A stretch of 64,000 bases of DNA, taken from the NCBI GenBank assembly GCA_964418585.1, contig CAYQMG010000204.1, positions 1 to 64,000 on the forward strand, given 5' to 3'. This DNA comes from JAJRTE01 sp964418585. GTDB taxonomy: Bacteria > Myxococcota_A > UBA796 > JAJRTE01. Shown here piece by piece: positions 42,747 to 52,100 of this stretch. The notes under the pieces are model-generated. The model did not search any database and had not been told where the DNA came from. It saw only the letters and a list, made by a program, of their open reading frames with translations. The stretch's first letter is position 1. Every line of letters begins with the position of its first letter. Position numbers and translations under genes: made by a program.

Positions 42747-45700
42747 TCAGAAGCCGCCATCCGATGGACCATTGCCAGGCGCGTCCGCCGGCATGTTGGC
42801 TCGAGCCGATGGGATGGAGCCCAGGGCCATGGTGGCGAGTCTTGCCAGGGGGGCGTTCTTGAGGTCCTTGGCCACATTGAGGCAACGTTCGAACGCCTCC
42901 CGTGCCCGCCTGTTCTCGCGCATGAGCAACTGGCACCTGCCGGACAGGTAGTGCGCCCGCGCCACCACGTATCGGAGGTGCCCGGTCTCCGGGCGGGACA
43001 TCACGAGGTGGATCTCCTTGAGCGCGGCGCGAGGCTCCCCGACCAGCGCCTTGAGGTAGGCGAGCGAGAGTTTCTGGTCGGTGATGAGGGCGGGCCGATG
43101 GAGTTGCGTGGAAAGTTCGAGGGCGGCTTTGAGGTAGGTGTATGCCCGTTGGGGCACGTCCTGGTCGAGGCAGAGGCGACCGATGTCTCCGAGGATGCGG
43201 GACTGGGCCGCCTTGTCCGACCGTTCCCGTGCGATGGTGAGCGCCTCCTTGTAACATCGGAGGGACAGGTTGTCTCGTTTCAGGTCCCTGTGCAGATCGC
43301 CCAGTGCCACGAGCACGTCGAGGAGGAGACGGGCGTCGTTGGTGTCGCGAGCGGCCACCACCACCTTTCGGAAGCTATCCAGTGCCCTGGCGTAGTGTCC
43401 GATGTGGTGGTAGAAGGTGCCCACGCGGAGGGCATGGTTCAGGATAGCAGGGCGATCCGCCTCGCGCTTGGCCCGTTGGTAGGCGCCGTAGAGATGGTGC
43501 ATCGCCTCCTCTATGTCGCCCCGCTTCATCAAGGCAGTGCCCAACTCGCCCTCGACCATGGCGAGGACCAGTGGTGGCCCGTGTTTCTTGGCGATCGCAT
43601 GGGCCTCCCGCAGCACACGCACGGCGCGATCCATCTCTCCCCGTGCGGCATATTGTTGACTCAGGTCGGACATGAGCCCGACCGCCTGGTGCTCCATGCC
43701 GGATCGGCGGGCCGACACGAGCCACTGGTGGAGGAGGTCCTCCGAATCGGTGAGCGCGCCTTGCTGAAGCATGGTCCCGGCGATTTTCCAGCGGATGCGC
43801 CGTCGGCGCTCGTCCCCGGCTTCGTCGCCGTCTCGTACCGCTTCCAGTGCCCAACGGTAGTAGGCGAGGGCCGACCCGATCCCTTGCTCGTAGGCCAGCT
43901 TGTCTCCAGCCTTTTCCAGGTGCTCCACCGCTCCCTTTGCCTGGGCGAGCCGGGCGCTGACCGCGATCTGCTCGAGGAAATTGCCGCGGCCCAAAGGGGC
44001 CCATTCGCGCACGTGAGCGGCGAGTCGTCGGTGAAGTTCGGCGAACGGGACACCGAGAGGTTGTCGGGCAGCGAGGTGGCGGTAGTATGAGTGGCGGAAC
44101 CGGAAGTAGCTCGCCTCGCTGGCCTGACGTTCTTTCAGGATGCCCTTGGCCACCGCCCGCTGGAGCACGGTCCGAACGTCGACGCGCAAGCCGAGCAGCC
44201 GCTTGACCACCTCCACCGGGAATTGCATGCCGAGTACCGCTCCCGCCTTCAAGATGGCTCGAGTCGCCTCCGGGAGTGCCGCGAACCTCCGGGCCATCAA
44301 GGCTCTGGGGGAGTCGGGAAGGGAGGTGGACGGAGGGGGTTCGGCCAGGCACGCTTCGTCTTCCCGAATCTCGATGAAGCCCTCCTCGATCATGAGCGCC
44401 ACCAGGTCCTTGACGTATCGCGGCACCCCGCTGCTGAACGAGGAGATGGTCTGGAGCAATTCATAGGAGACCTTGGGTACCCCCAGCATGTCTCGAGTCA
44501 TGTCCTCGATGAGGGCCAGGGGCATGCCCTCGAACGACACCGTGGAGACCGGGGCCGAGGCCAGCCAGGACCTGGAAAACCCTGGCGGGACCTCCAGCAA
44601 GAGGACCAGCTTGAGGTTGTTGAGGCGGCTCACCAGGTGCGAAATGTACTCCTCGGTCAAGGTATCCGCATGCTGGAAGTCCTCAAACGCCAGGACCAGG
44701 GGCGCGTCCTTGGAGAGTCCGGCGAACAGGCGATCGAACAGCATAAACAGCCGGTACTTGCGCCCCGAATCCTGGCCCCCGGCCACGGCCGGCTCGGGCT
44801 CCTCGAACAGGGACTGGATCACCTCCAGTTCCTCGGGCGACAGACCCAGTTGCGTCAGACGCGCCAGCTTGGCATTTTCACTCTCCGGAGATTCCGGTGG
44901 CGTGATTCCGCAAATCTTGCGGAGCGCATCCAGCATGGTGAAGTAGGCGAAATGCCGCGTGCCCTCGAACGAGGAACCGGCAAAGAAAGCCGCCCCCAGC
45001 TTCCGGCACGATTGCCGATATTCCTCCCGTAGCCGACTCTTGCCCATGCCTTCGTCGCCCAGGAGGAGCACCACCGACGGCTTCCCCTCCTCCGCATCTC
45101 GAAGTCGGTCCACCAGGGTGGCCAACATGGACTCCCGGCCAAGATAGCGGGTGTACAGGGCATATTTGACACCGTCAACCCCTGCCGCAGGCTCCGCCGG
45201 TATCAACTCCTGAACTCGGTTCAGCCTCGGCGGCGCTCCCTTGCCCAGTCGGACGCTCTTGAAAGAAAAATGGTCCGCAGCCAGGGTACGGGCTTGCCGC
45301 GTGACCAGAACACGCCCCTTCCCGTTCCCCAGGTTGACCAGCAAACGGGGGATGGCAAAGGTCTCGGTGATCTGCCAGCCGAACAGCGGGTTGCCACTTC
45401 GCCGCTCCACCAGCACACTCCCCACATGACACCCCACGTCCAGCACCCACGCTCGAGCGTCCTTGCCGGCCGCAGACCGAAATTCTTCATGCAGGCCGGA
45501 GGCACAGTTCATGGCCAGGCCCACAGCCCCTGCGGGATCCTCCCCCGTCCTCCAGCAGGCAACGAAACTGTTGTGGTTCACCTCCCATAGCTCACCCCCC
45601 AGACGCTCGACCCGACGCTCAAACCGATCCACCACCTCCCGCAGTTGCTTGCCTCGATCCGTCCCGGACTCCCCCCCTCCCGAACGCCGGTTCCACTCGG

Positions 45701-46811
45701 CACACACGACCGCGGCGCCAATCCTCGACAACGGCACCGCCTGGGCCAGATCGGTGGGAGGTTGATAGGAGGGAATGGTCCGGCCCGACCCCACCGGGAT
45801 GAACAACGTGCTCCGTCGCCCCGAGCCTCCGGCGCCGTCTCCGTCGCGGAGCTGGCGACCGAAGCCCAGTTCGTCCCCCCGGCTTCGTTGGAGTTCCTCG
45901 GCAAAGATCCGTCGGAGATACTCTGCCAGGTCTGCCGACGTGACGTGCATCCCCTGCGCAAACATGAACGCGGAGAGATCCTCCAGCATCTCCTGGTCTT
46001 CCTGGTACCGCCCCTTCAGATTTCGCGACAGCGCCTTCAGCGTGATGCGATCCAACTCCTCGTGGACATCCGGGACCAGCTCGGACGGGCGCGGAATGGG
46101 CGCGCTGAGCACCTTCCGGAGCGTCTTCTCCACATTGTCCGTCTTGAACAGACGCTTCCCCGTCAACATCTCCCAGAGAATGATGCCCACCGAAAAGATG
46201 TCGGAACGGCGGTCCAGGGCACGACCTTCCACCTGCTCGGGTGACATGTAGGCATACTTGCCCCGCACCACCCCCTGGGACGAGGCAGACTGAAACGCCG
46301 CCCGCGATATCCCAAAGTCGGTCAGCTTCACCTCCCCCTCGAACGACAGGAGCACGTTCTGGGGCGATACGTCACAGTGAACAATGTTGAGATCCCGCTG
46401 TTCCCGATCCTTGCGCCGGTGGGCATAGTCGAGTGCTTTCAGGACCTCGCACAGCACATAGAGGCAGAGTGGGCGCGGAAACGGTTCGGATTGGCGGCTG
46501 CGGACCAGGGACCGGGCCAGGTCATACCCGTGGACATACTCCATGGCCATGAAGTATGTTTCCCCCTCCTTGGCCAGCTCGATGACCTGGACGATGTTCC
46601 CGTGCGACAGGGAGACCGTGATACGGGCCTCGTCCAGGAACATTCGGACAAAATCTTCATCGGAGGTGAGATGGGGCAGGATCTTCTTGATGACCAGAAT
46701 CTTTTCGAATCCCGCCACACCGTAGGACTTGGCCTTGTACACCTCGGCCATGCCGCCGGCGGAGATTTTCTCGATCAGATGATACTTGCCGAAAAGTATC
46801 GGATTGGCCAC
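42747..46811 (-). CDS. Ser/Thr kinase fused to cyclase-like, AAA-ATPase and TPR domains
   Basis: 1354 aa from GTG at 46811. Residues 8-275 are a protein kinase: ISAGGMAEVYKAK, LVIKKIL (Lys), IVHCDVSPQN (HCD in place of HRD), LTDFGISRA (DFG), YMSPEQ. Residues 360-540 resemble a degenerate class III nucleotide-cyclase fold (VCAEWNRRSGG, VGCHVGSVLVERR, FAIPRLLVNLGNGKGRVLVT). Residues 560-900 are an AAA-type ATPase with Walker A LLGDEGMGKSRL (about 583). The last 450 residues are TPR-like helices. This modular kinase layout is frequent in myxobacteria and acts as a signalling hub. The FHA protein nearby could read its phosphorylation. An upstream extension to 47045 lacks a ribosome site and overlaps mazG control DNA. 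Confidence 0.92.
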   Translation of the reverse strand: MANPILFGKYHLIEKISAGGMAEVYKAKSYGVAGFEKILVIKKILPHLTSDEDFVRMFLDEARITVSLSHGNIVQVIELAKEGETYFMAMEYVHGYDLARSLVRSRQSEPFPRPLCLYVLCEVLKALDYAHRRKDREQRDLNIVHCDVSPQNVLLSFEGEVKLTDFGISRAAFQSASSQGVVRGKYAYMSPEQVEGRALDRRSDIFSVGIILWEMLTGKRLFKTDNVEKTLRKVLSAPIPRPSELVPDVHEELDRITLKALSRNLKGRYQEDQEMLEDLSAFMFAQGMHVTSADLAEYLRRIFAEELQRSRGDELGFGRQLRDGDGAGGSGRRSTLFIPVGSGRTIPSYQPPTDLAQAVPLSRIGAAVVCAEWNRRSGGGESGTDRGKQLREVVDRFERRVERLGGELWEVNHNSFVACWRTGEDPAGAVGLAMNCASGLHEEFRSAAGKDARAWVLDVGCHVGSVLVERRSGNPLFGWQITETFAIPRLLVNLGNGKGRVLVTRQARTLAADHFSFKSVRLGKGAPPRLNRVQELIPAEPAAGVDGVKYALYTRYLGRESMLATLVDRLRDAEEGKPSVVLLLGDEGMGKSRLREEYRQSCRKLGAAFFAGSSFEGTRHFAYFTMLDALRKICGITPPESPESENAKLARLTQLGLSPEELEVIQSLFEEPEPAVAGGQDSGRKYRLFMLFDRLFAGLSKDAPLVLAFEDFQHADTLTEEYISHLVSRLNNLKLVLLLEVPPGFSRSWLASAPVSTVSFEGMPLALIEDMTRDMLGVPKVSYELLQTISSFSSGVPRYVKDLVALMIEEGFIEIREDEACLAEPPPSTSLPDSPRALMARRFAALPEATRAILKAGAVLGMQFPVEVVKRLLGLRVDVRTVLQRAVAKGILKERQASEASYFRFRHSYYRHLAARQPLGVPFAELHRRLAAHVREWAPLGRGNFLEQIAVSARLAQAKGAVEHLEKAGDKLAYEQGIGSALAYYRWALEAVRDGDEAGDERRRRIRWKIAGTMLQQGALTDSEDLLHQWLVSARRSGMEHQAVGLMSDLSQQYAARGEMDRAVRVLREAHAIAKKHGPPLVLAMVEGELGTALMKRGDIEEAMHHLYGAYQRAKREADRPAILNHALRVGTFYHHIGHYARALDSFRKVVVAARDTNDARLLLDVLVALGDLHRDLKRDNLSLRCYKEALTIARERSDKAAQSRILGDIGRLCLDQDVPQRAYTYLKAALELSTQLHRPALITDQKLSLAYLKALVGEPRAALKEIHLVMSRPETGHLRYVVARAHYLSGRCQLLMRENRRAREAFERCLNVAKDLKNAPLARLATMALGSIPSARANMPADAPGNGPSDGGF

Positions 46812-47043
46812 GTTCCTTTTTGGACCTCTTCGTGAAAATGAACGCTCGTTCGACGGCCAGGCGACTCGAGCCGCCCGACGGGGGGACGTTGCGGCATGAC
46901 TCAAGGCCATCGATCGCGGTATTGTACCATGGTTCTGCAGCCGAACCACCAGGGATTTGCCGGGGCCTGCCACACAGGCACTCGAGCGCCTCGCAGCAAG
47001 ACCCTTCCGGGGTCGGCTGGAACACCTCAGAGAAAGGACTGGC

Positions 47044-47853
47044 ATGACGGTTGAACAGCACCTGTTCGAAAATCTGGTCCAGGTGGTGGCGCGCCTCCGT
47101 GCTCCGGGTGGATGTGCGTGGGACAGACGCCAGACCCCGGCGTCGTTGAAACCCTACCTGGTGGAAGAACTCTACGAGGTGCTCGAGGCGATCGAAGACG
47201 GCGACCCGGGACACCTGTGCGAAGAACTCGGCGATCTCCTGCTCCATATCGTGTTCCAGGCTCAAATGGCCTCTGAACAGGGAACGTTCGACATCGACGA
47301 CGTGGTGAGGGGTATCCGCGACAAGATGGTGCGGCGTCATCCTCACGTGTTCATCCAGGGTACGAACACGCCCGAGGAGCAGGTTTCGGTCGACTGGGAA
47401 CGGAGCAAACGGGAGGACCGGCGCGGGCGTCACACGCACGCCTCCATCCTGGATGGCGTGCCCCGGGCCATGCCGGCTCTCCTGCGCGCGGCCCGGCTCG
47501 CAGAACGAGCGTCCCGGGTCGGATTCGACTGGCCGAGCATCGAGGGGGTGTGGAAAAAGCTCGAGGAGGAGTTGCACGAACTGCGGCGGGCTGCCGCGCA
47601 CGGAACGCAGGCCGAGGTGCGGCACGAACTGGGGGACGTGTTGTTCACGGTCGTCAACCTGGCACGATTTCTCCGGGTGGATGCCGAGGATGCGCTTCGG
47701 CGGGCGAACAGTCGTTTTGTGGCCCGGTTCCGGGAACTGGAGCGTGGCCTGGAGTGCGAGGGGATGAAACCGGAGGACGTGGACCTCGAGGAACTGGACC
47801 GGCGTTGGGAAAAGGCCAAGCTCCGGGTGCGCGAGGAGACCCCGGACGACTGA
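47044..47853 (+). CDS. mazG: MazG-type nucleoside triphosphate pyrophosphohydrolase
   Basis: 269 aa from ATG at 47044 (AAAGGA, 7 nt upstream). The first domain has PGGCAWDRRQT, the metal-binding EELYEVLEAIEDGD and EELGDLLLHIVFQAQ, with VVRGIRDKMVRRHPHVF between domains. The second, C-terminal domain repeats LEEELHELRRAA and ELGDVLFTVVNLARFL. MazG hydrolyses (d)NTPs to monophosphates, cleaning non-canonical nucleotides and lowering ppGpp-linked stress. It is divergent from the large kinase gene and tail-to-tail, 3 bp apart, with the TPR gene. Confidence 0.95.
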   Translation: MTVEQHLFENLVQVVARLRAPGGCAWDRRQTPASLKPYLVEELYEVLEAIEDGDPGHLCEELGDLLLHIVFQAQMASEQGTFDIDDVVRGIRDKMVRRHPHVFIQGTNTPEEQVSVDWERSKREDRRGRHTHASILDGVPRAMPALLRAARLAERASRVGFDWPSIEGVWKKLEEELHELRRAAAHGTQAEVRHELGDVLFTVVNLARFLRVDAEDALRRANSRFVARFRELERGLECEGMKPEDVDLEELDRRWEKAKLRVREETPDD

Positions 47854-47856
47854 TTC

Positions 47857-48336
47857 CTACCGGCTCGTTCCCGGTGGGCTGGTTCGCTTGAAGCCGTAGT
47901 AGTTGTGCATCACGTCGGGGTTGTCCGGGTCGAGACGAGCCGCGCGCTCGACGAGTCGGCCGGCCTCCTCCCACATGGCCCGCAATGCGTGTGGGTCCTT
48001 GTGCATCACGTCTTCCCGGGCCGTGCGGGCCTTGAGTATTTCCGCCACCAGGTTACAACCGTGTGCCATCAACTGGTCGTCAGTGAGACTCTCCACGGCA
48101 CGCCAGCCTTTCTCGAGATAGGCCAACGCTTCCCGGGCCTGCGCTTCGGCCTCTTCCAGCTCACCCCGCCGGAACAAAATCATGGCCACCTCGAGACGCG
48201 GTTCAGGAATCCGGGGCTCCAGTGAAAGCACCTGTTTGAAAAGTTTCAGAGCCTCTTCCTCTTTTCCGCGGGTGTACGCTTCCACGGCCTGCCCGAACAG
48301 GTGTTCGAGCGATTCGATCCCGTCAGTCGATGTCAT
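47857..48336 (-). CDS. TPR-repeat protein
   Basis: 159 aa from ATG at 48336; a TTG three codons upstream sits on the ribosome site. Helical repeats AVEAYTRGKEEEALKLFKQVLSLEP and EVAMILFRRGELEEAEAQA are standard TPRs, and a further pair is weaker (ERAARLDPDNPDVMHNYYG). Such proteins are protein-binding adaptors. It starts 5 nt after the histidine-kinase stop, so it is co-translated with it. Confidence 0.85.
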   Translation of the reverse strand: MTSTDGIESLEHLFGQAVEAYTRGKEEEALKLFKQVLSLEPRIPEPRLEVAMILFRRGELEEAEAQAREALAYLEKGWRAVESLTDDQLMAHGCNLVAEILKARTAREDVMHKDPHALRAMWEEAGRLVERAARLDPDNPDVMHNYYGFKRTSPPGTSR

Positions 48337-48341
48337 GAGGT

Positions 48342-49160
48342 TCAACTCCTCGCAAGTACGGGCAAGCCCATCACGAACAAGGTGGTGGGCCGGTCGTCTC
48401 CTTCAGGGGTCCACGAGGACGGGTCGGCCAGGCGGAGTTCTCCATGGTGGGCGCGGACGATCTGGCGTGAGATCGCCAGGCCGAGACCGGTTCCCTCTCC
48501 CACCGCCTTGGTGGTGAAGAAGAATTCGAATACCTTGCTGGCGTGTTCGGCGCGAATCCCCCCTCCGTTGTCGCCGAACTGGACTTCGACGCGCCGACTC
48601 GAATCGTCGAGCTGGGACCGTATCCAGATGTGACGACGTTCGGAGAAGTCTTTTTCCTGGAGTGCATGGACGCTGTTCTGCATCAGGTTGACCACCACCT
48701 GCTGGAGCAAGGAGAAGCTTCCGCGTACCGGAGGGAGGTCCTCGGCGAGGTCGAGGTGCACGGCGATCCGGGACTTCTCGGTGCGGTGGCGGAACATGGC
48801 GACTGCGCCGCGGATGGGTGCGTTGATGTCCAGGGGGATCATCTGCTCGTCGGGCTCACGGGAGAAGTCGAGGTATGAGGAGGCCCTCCGCTCCAGGTCC
48901 TCGACCAGTTCGTGCACCTTGACCAGTCGTTCGTCCACGGTGCCGTTCTTGTGAGCCTCGAGCAGCAGCATCTGCACGTAACCCTTGATCGAGAAGAGGG
49001 GTTGACGTATCTCGTGCAGGATGCTGGAGGCCATGACCCCCATCTCCGCCATGCGAAACACCTGCTCCAGTCGTCCCCTGTCGCGCAACAGCCTCTCCGC
49101 ACCCTGCCCGTACACCGAATCCTCCTGCGCCTTCCGCGTATCGTCTGCGCCACCACTCAC
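48342..49160 (-). CDS. Soluble histidine kinase translationally coupled to the giant lipoprotein
   Basis: 272 aa from GTG at 49160, sharing GTGA with the stop of the upstream gene. An open frame extends further but lies inside that gene. A short N-terminus (about 45 residues) leads to the H box SSILHEIRQPLFSIKGYVQM, then N box VVVNLMQNSVHAL, G1 GDNGGGI, F region FEFFFTTKAVGEG and G2 GTGLGLAI, all intact. There is no membrane helix, PAS, GAF or receiver domain, so the signal must come by protein contact. The NtrB-like H box suggests autophosphorylation and transfer to a separate regulator; none is adjacent except the REC domain at 58967-60133. Confidence 0.88.
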   Translation of the reverse strand: MSGGADDTRKAQEDSVYGQGAERLLRDRGRLEQVFRMAEMGVMASSILHEIRQPLFSIKGYVQMLLLEAHKNGTVDERLVKVHELVEDLERRASSYLDFSREPDEQMIPLDINAPIRGAVAMFRHRTEKSRIAVHLDLAEDLPPVRGSFSLLQQVVVNLMQNSVHALQEKDFSERRHIWIRSQLDDSSRRVEVQFGDNGGGIRAEHASKVFEFFFTTKAVGEGTGLGLAISRQIVRAHHGELRLADPSSWTPEGDDRPTTLFVMGLPVLARS

Positions 49161-52100
49161 AGAAAGGCCCCCAGATCGATGGGATTCCGGATCTCCACCT
49201 CGCCAGTGCAGGCCGCGATATCCCAGTTGTCGTACACATCGATGACGTTGACCTGGAACGTGTAGACGCCGTTGGGCAGTCTCTGCCCGTCCGAGCCGGT
49301 GCCGTGCCACTCGATCGCCAGGTTGGCCTGGGTGGGGCCACCGGACACAGGGGACCAGAGGGAAACCACGGGGCTGGCCTGGGCCGGAGGGAAGATGTCC
49401 ACGGAAAAGGCGCGGATGCCTGAGCGAAGTGTGAATTCGCCCTGGAATACCGTGGAATCGGCCGCGTCGCCCTCGCCGTTCTGGCCGTCGGGGGAGAAGA
49501 CCGGCTCGGAGACCCAGCATTCGGCCTCCACGGGCTGGATCCCGGCCACGTCGAGTCTCCCGAAGTGCCAGACAAAGGGGTCGAACCCGAGATGGGTCTC
49601 CGGATCCCGGTCCAGGATACCATTCCAGTTGCCATCGAGCAGATTGCCATCCAGGTCGGTGACGCTGGGGATTCCCTGGCCCGAGGAGAGCGCCACCTCC
49701 ACCTGGTACCGCTTGCGCTCCAGGTCCAGCACCTGGGCGAGAGAGATCACGAGTTGACGTCCGTCTTCTTCGAGGGAGAGGTCGGAGATGGGCCACCGTA
49801 CGTAGTCGGTCTTGATGTCCGACGAACTCACCCGGACCTCCACGATGGGATGGTCGGCATCGTCCAGCGTGGCGACCACCCCGGGGTCCACCAGGTTGTC
49901 CCCTCGGATCGGCTCGCTGAACGTGACGGTGATCCGGTCGGTGGAGGTGAAGAAGTAGCCTGCCGGAGAGTAGGCCACTGGATAGGGACGGGCGTGGTCG
50001 TTTTCCACAGGCACTTCCAGGACCCCACTGGCCAGCGTCACGGTCTCCCCCAGCGCATTCTCCCCTTCGTACACCGCCACAATGCGCGCAGTCCCGCCAT
50101 ACACGGTATCACCGACACTGTAGTTGAACTGAACAGCTCCACTGTAGGGACCGAGCAGGTACTGGATACCCGGCCGGTCCGAGACGTCTCCAACCTCCAC
50201 GTTGCCCAGGGTGGGAAGCACCGTGATTTCGAATCCACCACCCTCCTCCCCGCTCTTGCTGTAGCTCGCGCTGTCCTCTCGGCAGTCCGTCGCCTGGATC
50301 TCCACCGTGGCCACCTGGCTGCCGTCGTCCGCGCCTGCCACCAGAGGAAGATCCCCCTGGACCAGGGTCATGGTCATGGGGCCGGTCGGAGAGCCGTCGT
50401 GAACGCCCACAAAAACCGCGGCTTCCATCCAGGAGGCACACAGGCGCCGGTCCACCACCGAGACTGCTGGACGGTACTCACCGGCCGCAGCGTAGGCGTG
50501 CTGGGTTTCCCAGAGGCGCGGAGCGTGGATGACTTCCCCGTCGTCAAACGTCCACACCACGTCCATCACCCCGTACTCCGAGCTGCCGCTCGCCCGAAAA
50601 TCCACCGGGTCCTGCTCGCACCCCACCGCATAGTCACCGCGACTCCCCACCTGCAACGTGGTCGTGGGAGGATCCGCGCATTCAAGATCGTATACCGGGA
50701 ACACCAGGCTCGTCGACTGAATCCCGGACCGATCGTCCGAGACCACCAACTTGTCACTCGTGCTCGTCTCGGACACCGTAAACCTGCCCCGGAACTCCCC
50801 GCTTTCGAGCCGGATCTGCTTGCCCGGAAGAAGATTGGTCCCATCCGCTCCGGTCAGGGTCCCGGTCCAGTCGTCCAGGCGCACCAACCCCTCGTACCCG
50901 GTCACGTGGTTTCCGTACACGTCCACCGCCCGCACCGTCAGGGGAAAGGATACGTCTGTCCACAACACCCCGGGAAGCTCGAGGAACGCAAAGCCTTCCA
51001 CGTCAGGACGGGCAAGCACCTGGAACGGCGCGCTCACCCCCACCACGCCGCCGGCATCCGCCACCTGGAGCCACGCGGCATCCGACGCCTCGACCGGTGC
51101 GTAGGAGACCTCCCCGATGCCTCCGGCGAACACCACCGACACATCGGTGTCTCCCTCGAGGCGTGTGTCGATCGGGGTCAACGTCAGGGCGTGCGTGCCG
51201 TCATAGTCGTAGACCCGGTTTCCATAGGGATCTTCCACGGAGAGCCGTGCGGTCTGAACATCGCCCGCCACCACCGTGGACTCCGGAATCTCCACCAAAA
51301 ACCCGCTGGGGCCGGCCGGAACCACCTCGAATGAATCGCTTTGACCCGAGTATTCGTCATAATGGGCGGCCAATCGCGTGCTTTGGACCGCCCGGGTGAA
51401 CTGCAGCTCCAGCGTGGCATACCCGTCCTTCAGCCGTACGCTCACTCCTTCGCCCAACTCCGGTTCCGTGTCTTCCCCTTCCGGCTCGTCCACAACCACC
51501 ACTGTACCGGCTCCGTAACCCACCGGGTTCTTGAACTGGTCTGCGGCCCACAGCTTCACCGAAAAGGTCGCGCCCGCCTCGACCTGAGGGGCGACGGTAT
51601 CGAACGCGATACCGGCCAGGTCTCCGGCAAGCACGTCGAAGGCCGGACTTTCCCCCTCCAATCCGCCCAGCGTGGCCCGGATTACATCGCCCTCGTTGGC
51701 GATTTCCGCTCGACAGTCCGTCAACTGGTGCGTTTCCGGATCATAGGGACCACTGCAACGGAGACCGCCCACTTGATCCCATACCTCCGGCACCTCCTCC
51801 TCCACCATGTCCGCATGGTTGCCGTAGGCGTCCACCGGGGCAACGCTCACCCAGAACACAGTCCCGGCAACGACCCTCCGGGACGTGGGCGCCGGTGCTC
51901 CTTCCATGAATTCGGTCTGTACCTCGAGCCGCGACGCATCCCCGGCCACCACGTCGAACGGCCGGCTCTCTCCGTACTTCTGAAGCGGCCCCACCGCGAA
52001 AAGCTTGTCCTCCTCCACCGCCACGTAGCAGGTGACCGTGCCGGACCAGGCACCGTCCTGGAGTACGAGTGGGGTGGAAGCGATACACCCTTGCGGATCT

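Noticed and set aside
48342..49796. The full 484-aa frame as the histidine kinase
   Set aside because: The first 212 codons lie within the giant lipoprotein gene and are an Arg/Gly/Pro-rich shadow; the kinase starts at the GTG at 49160.
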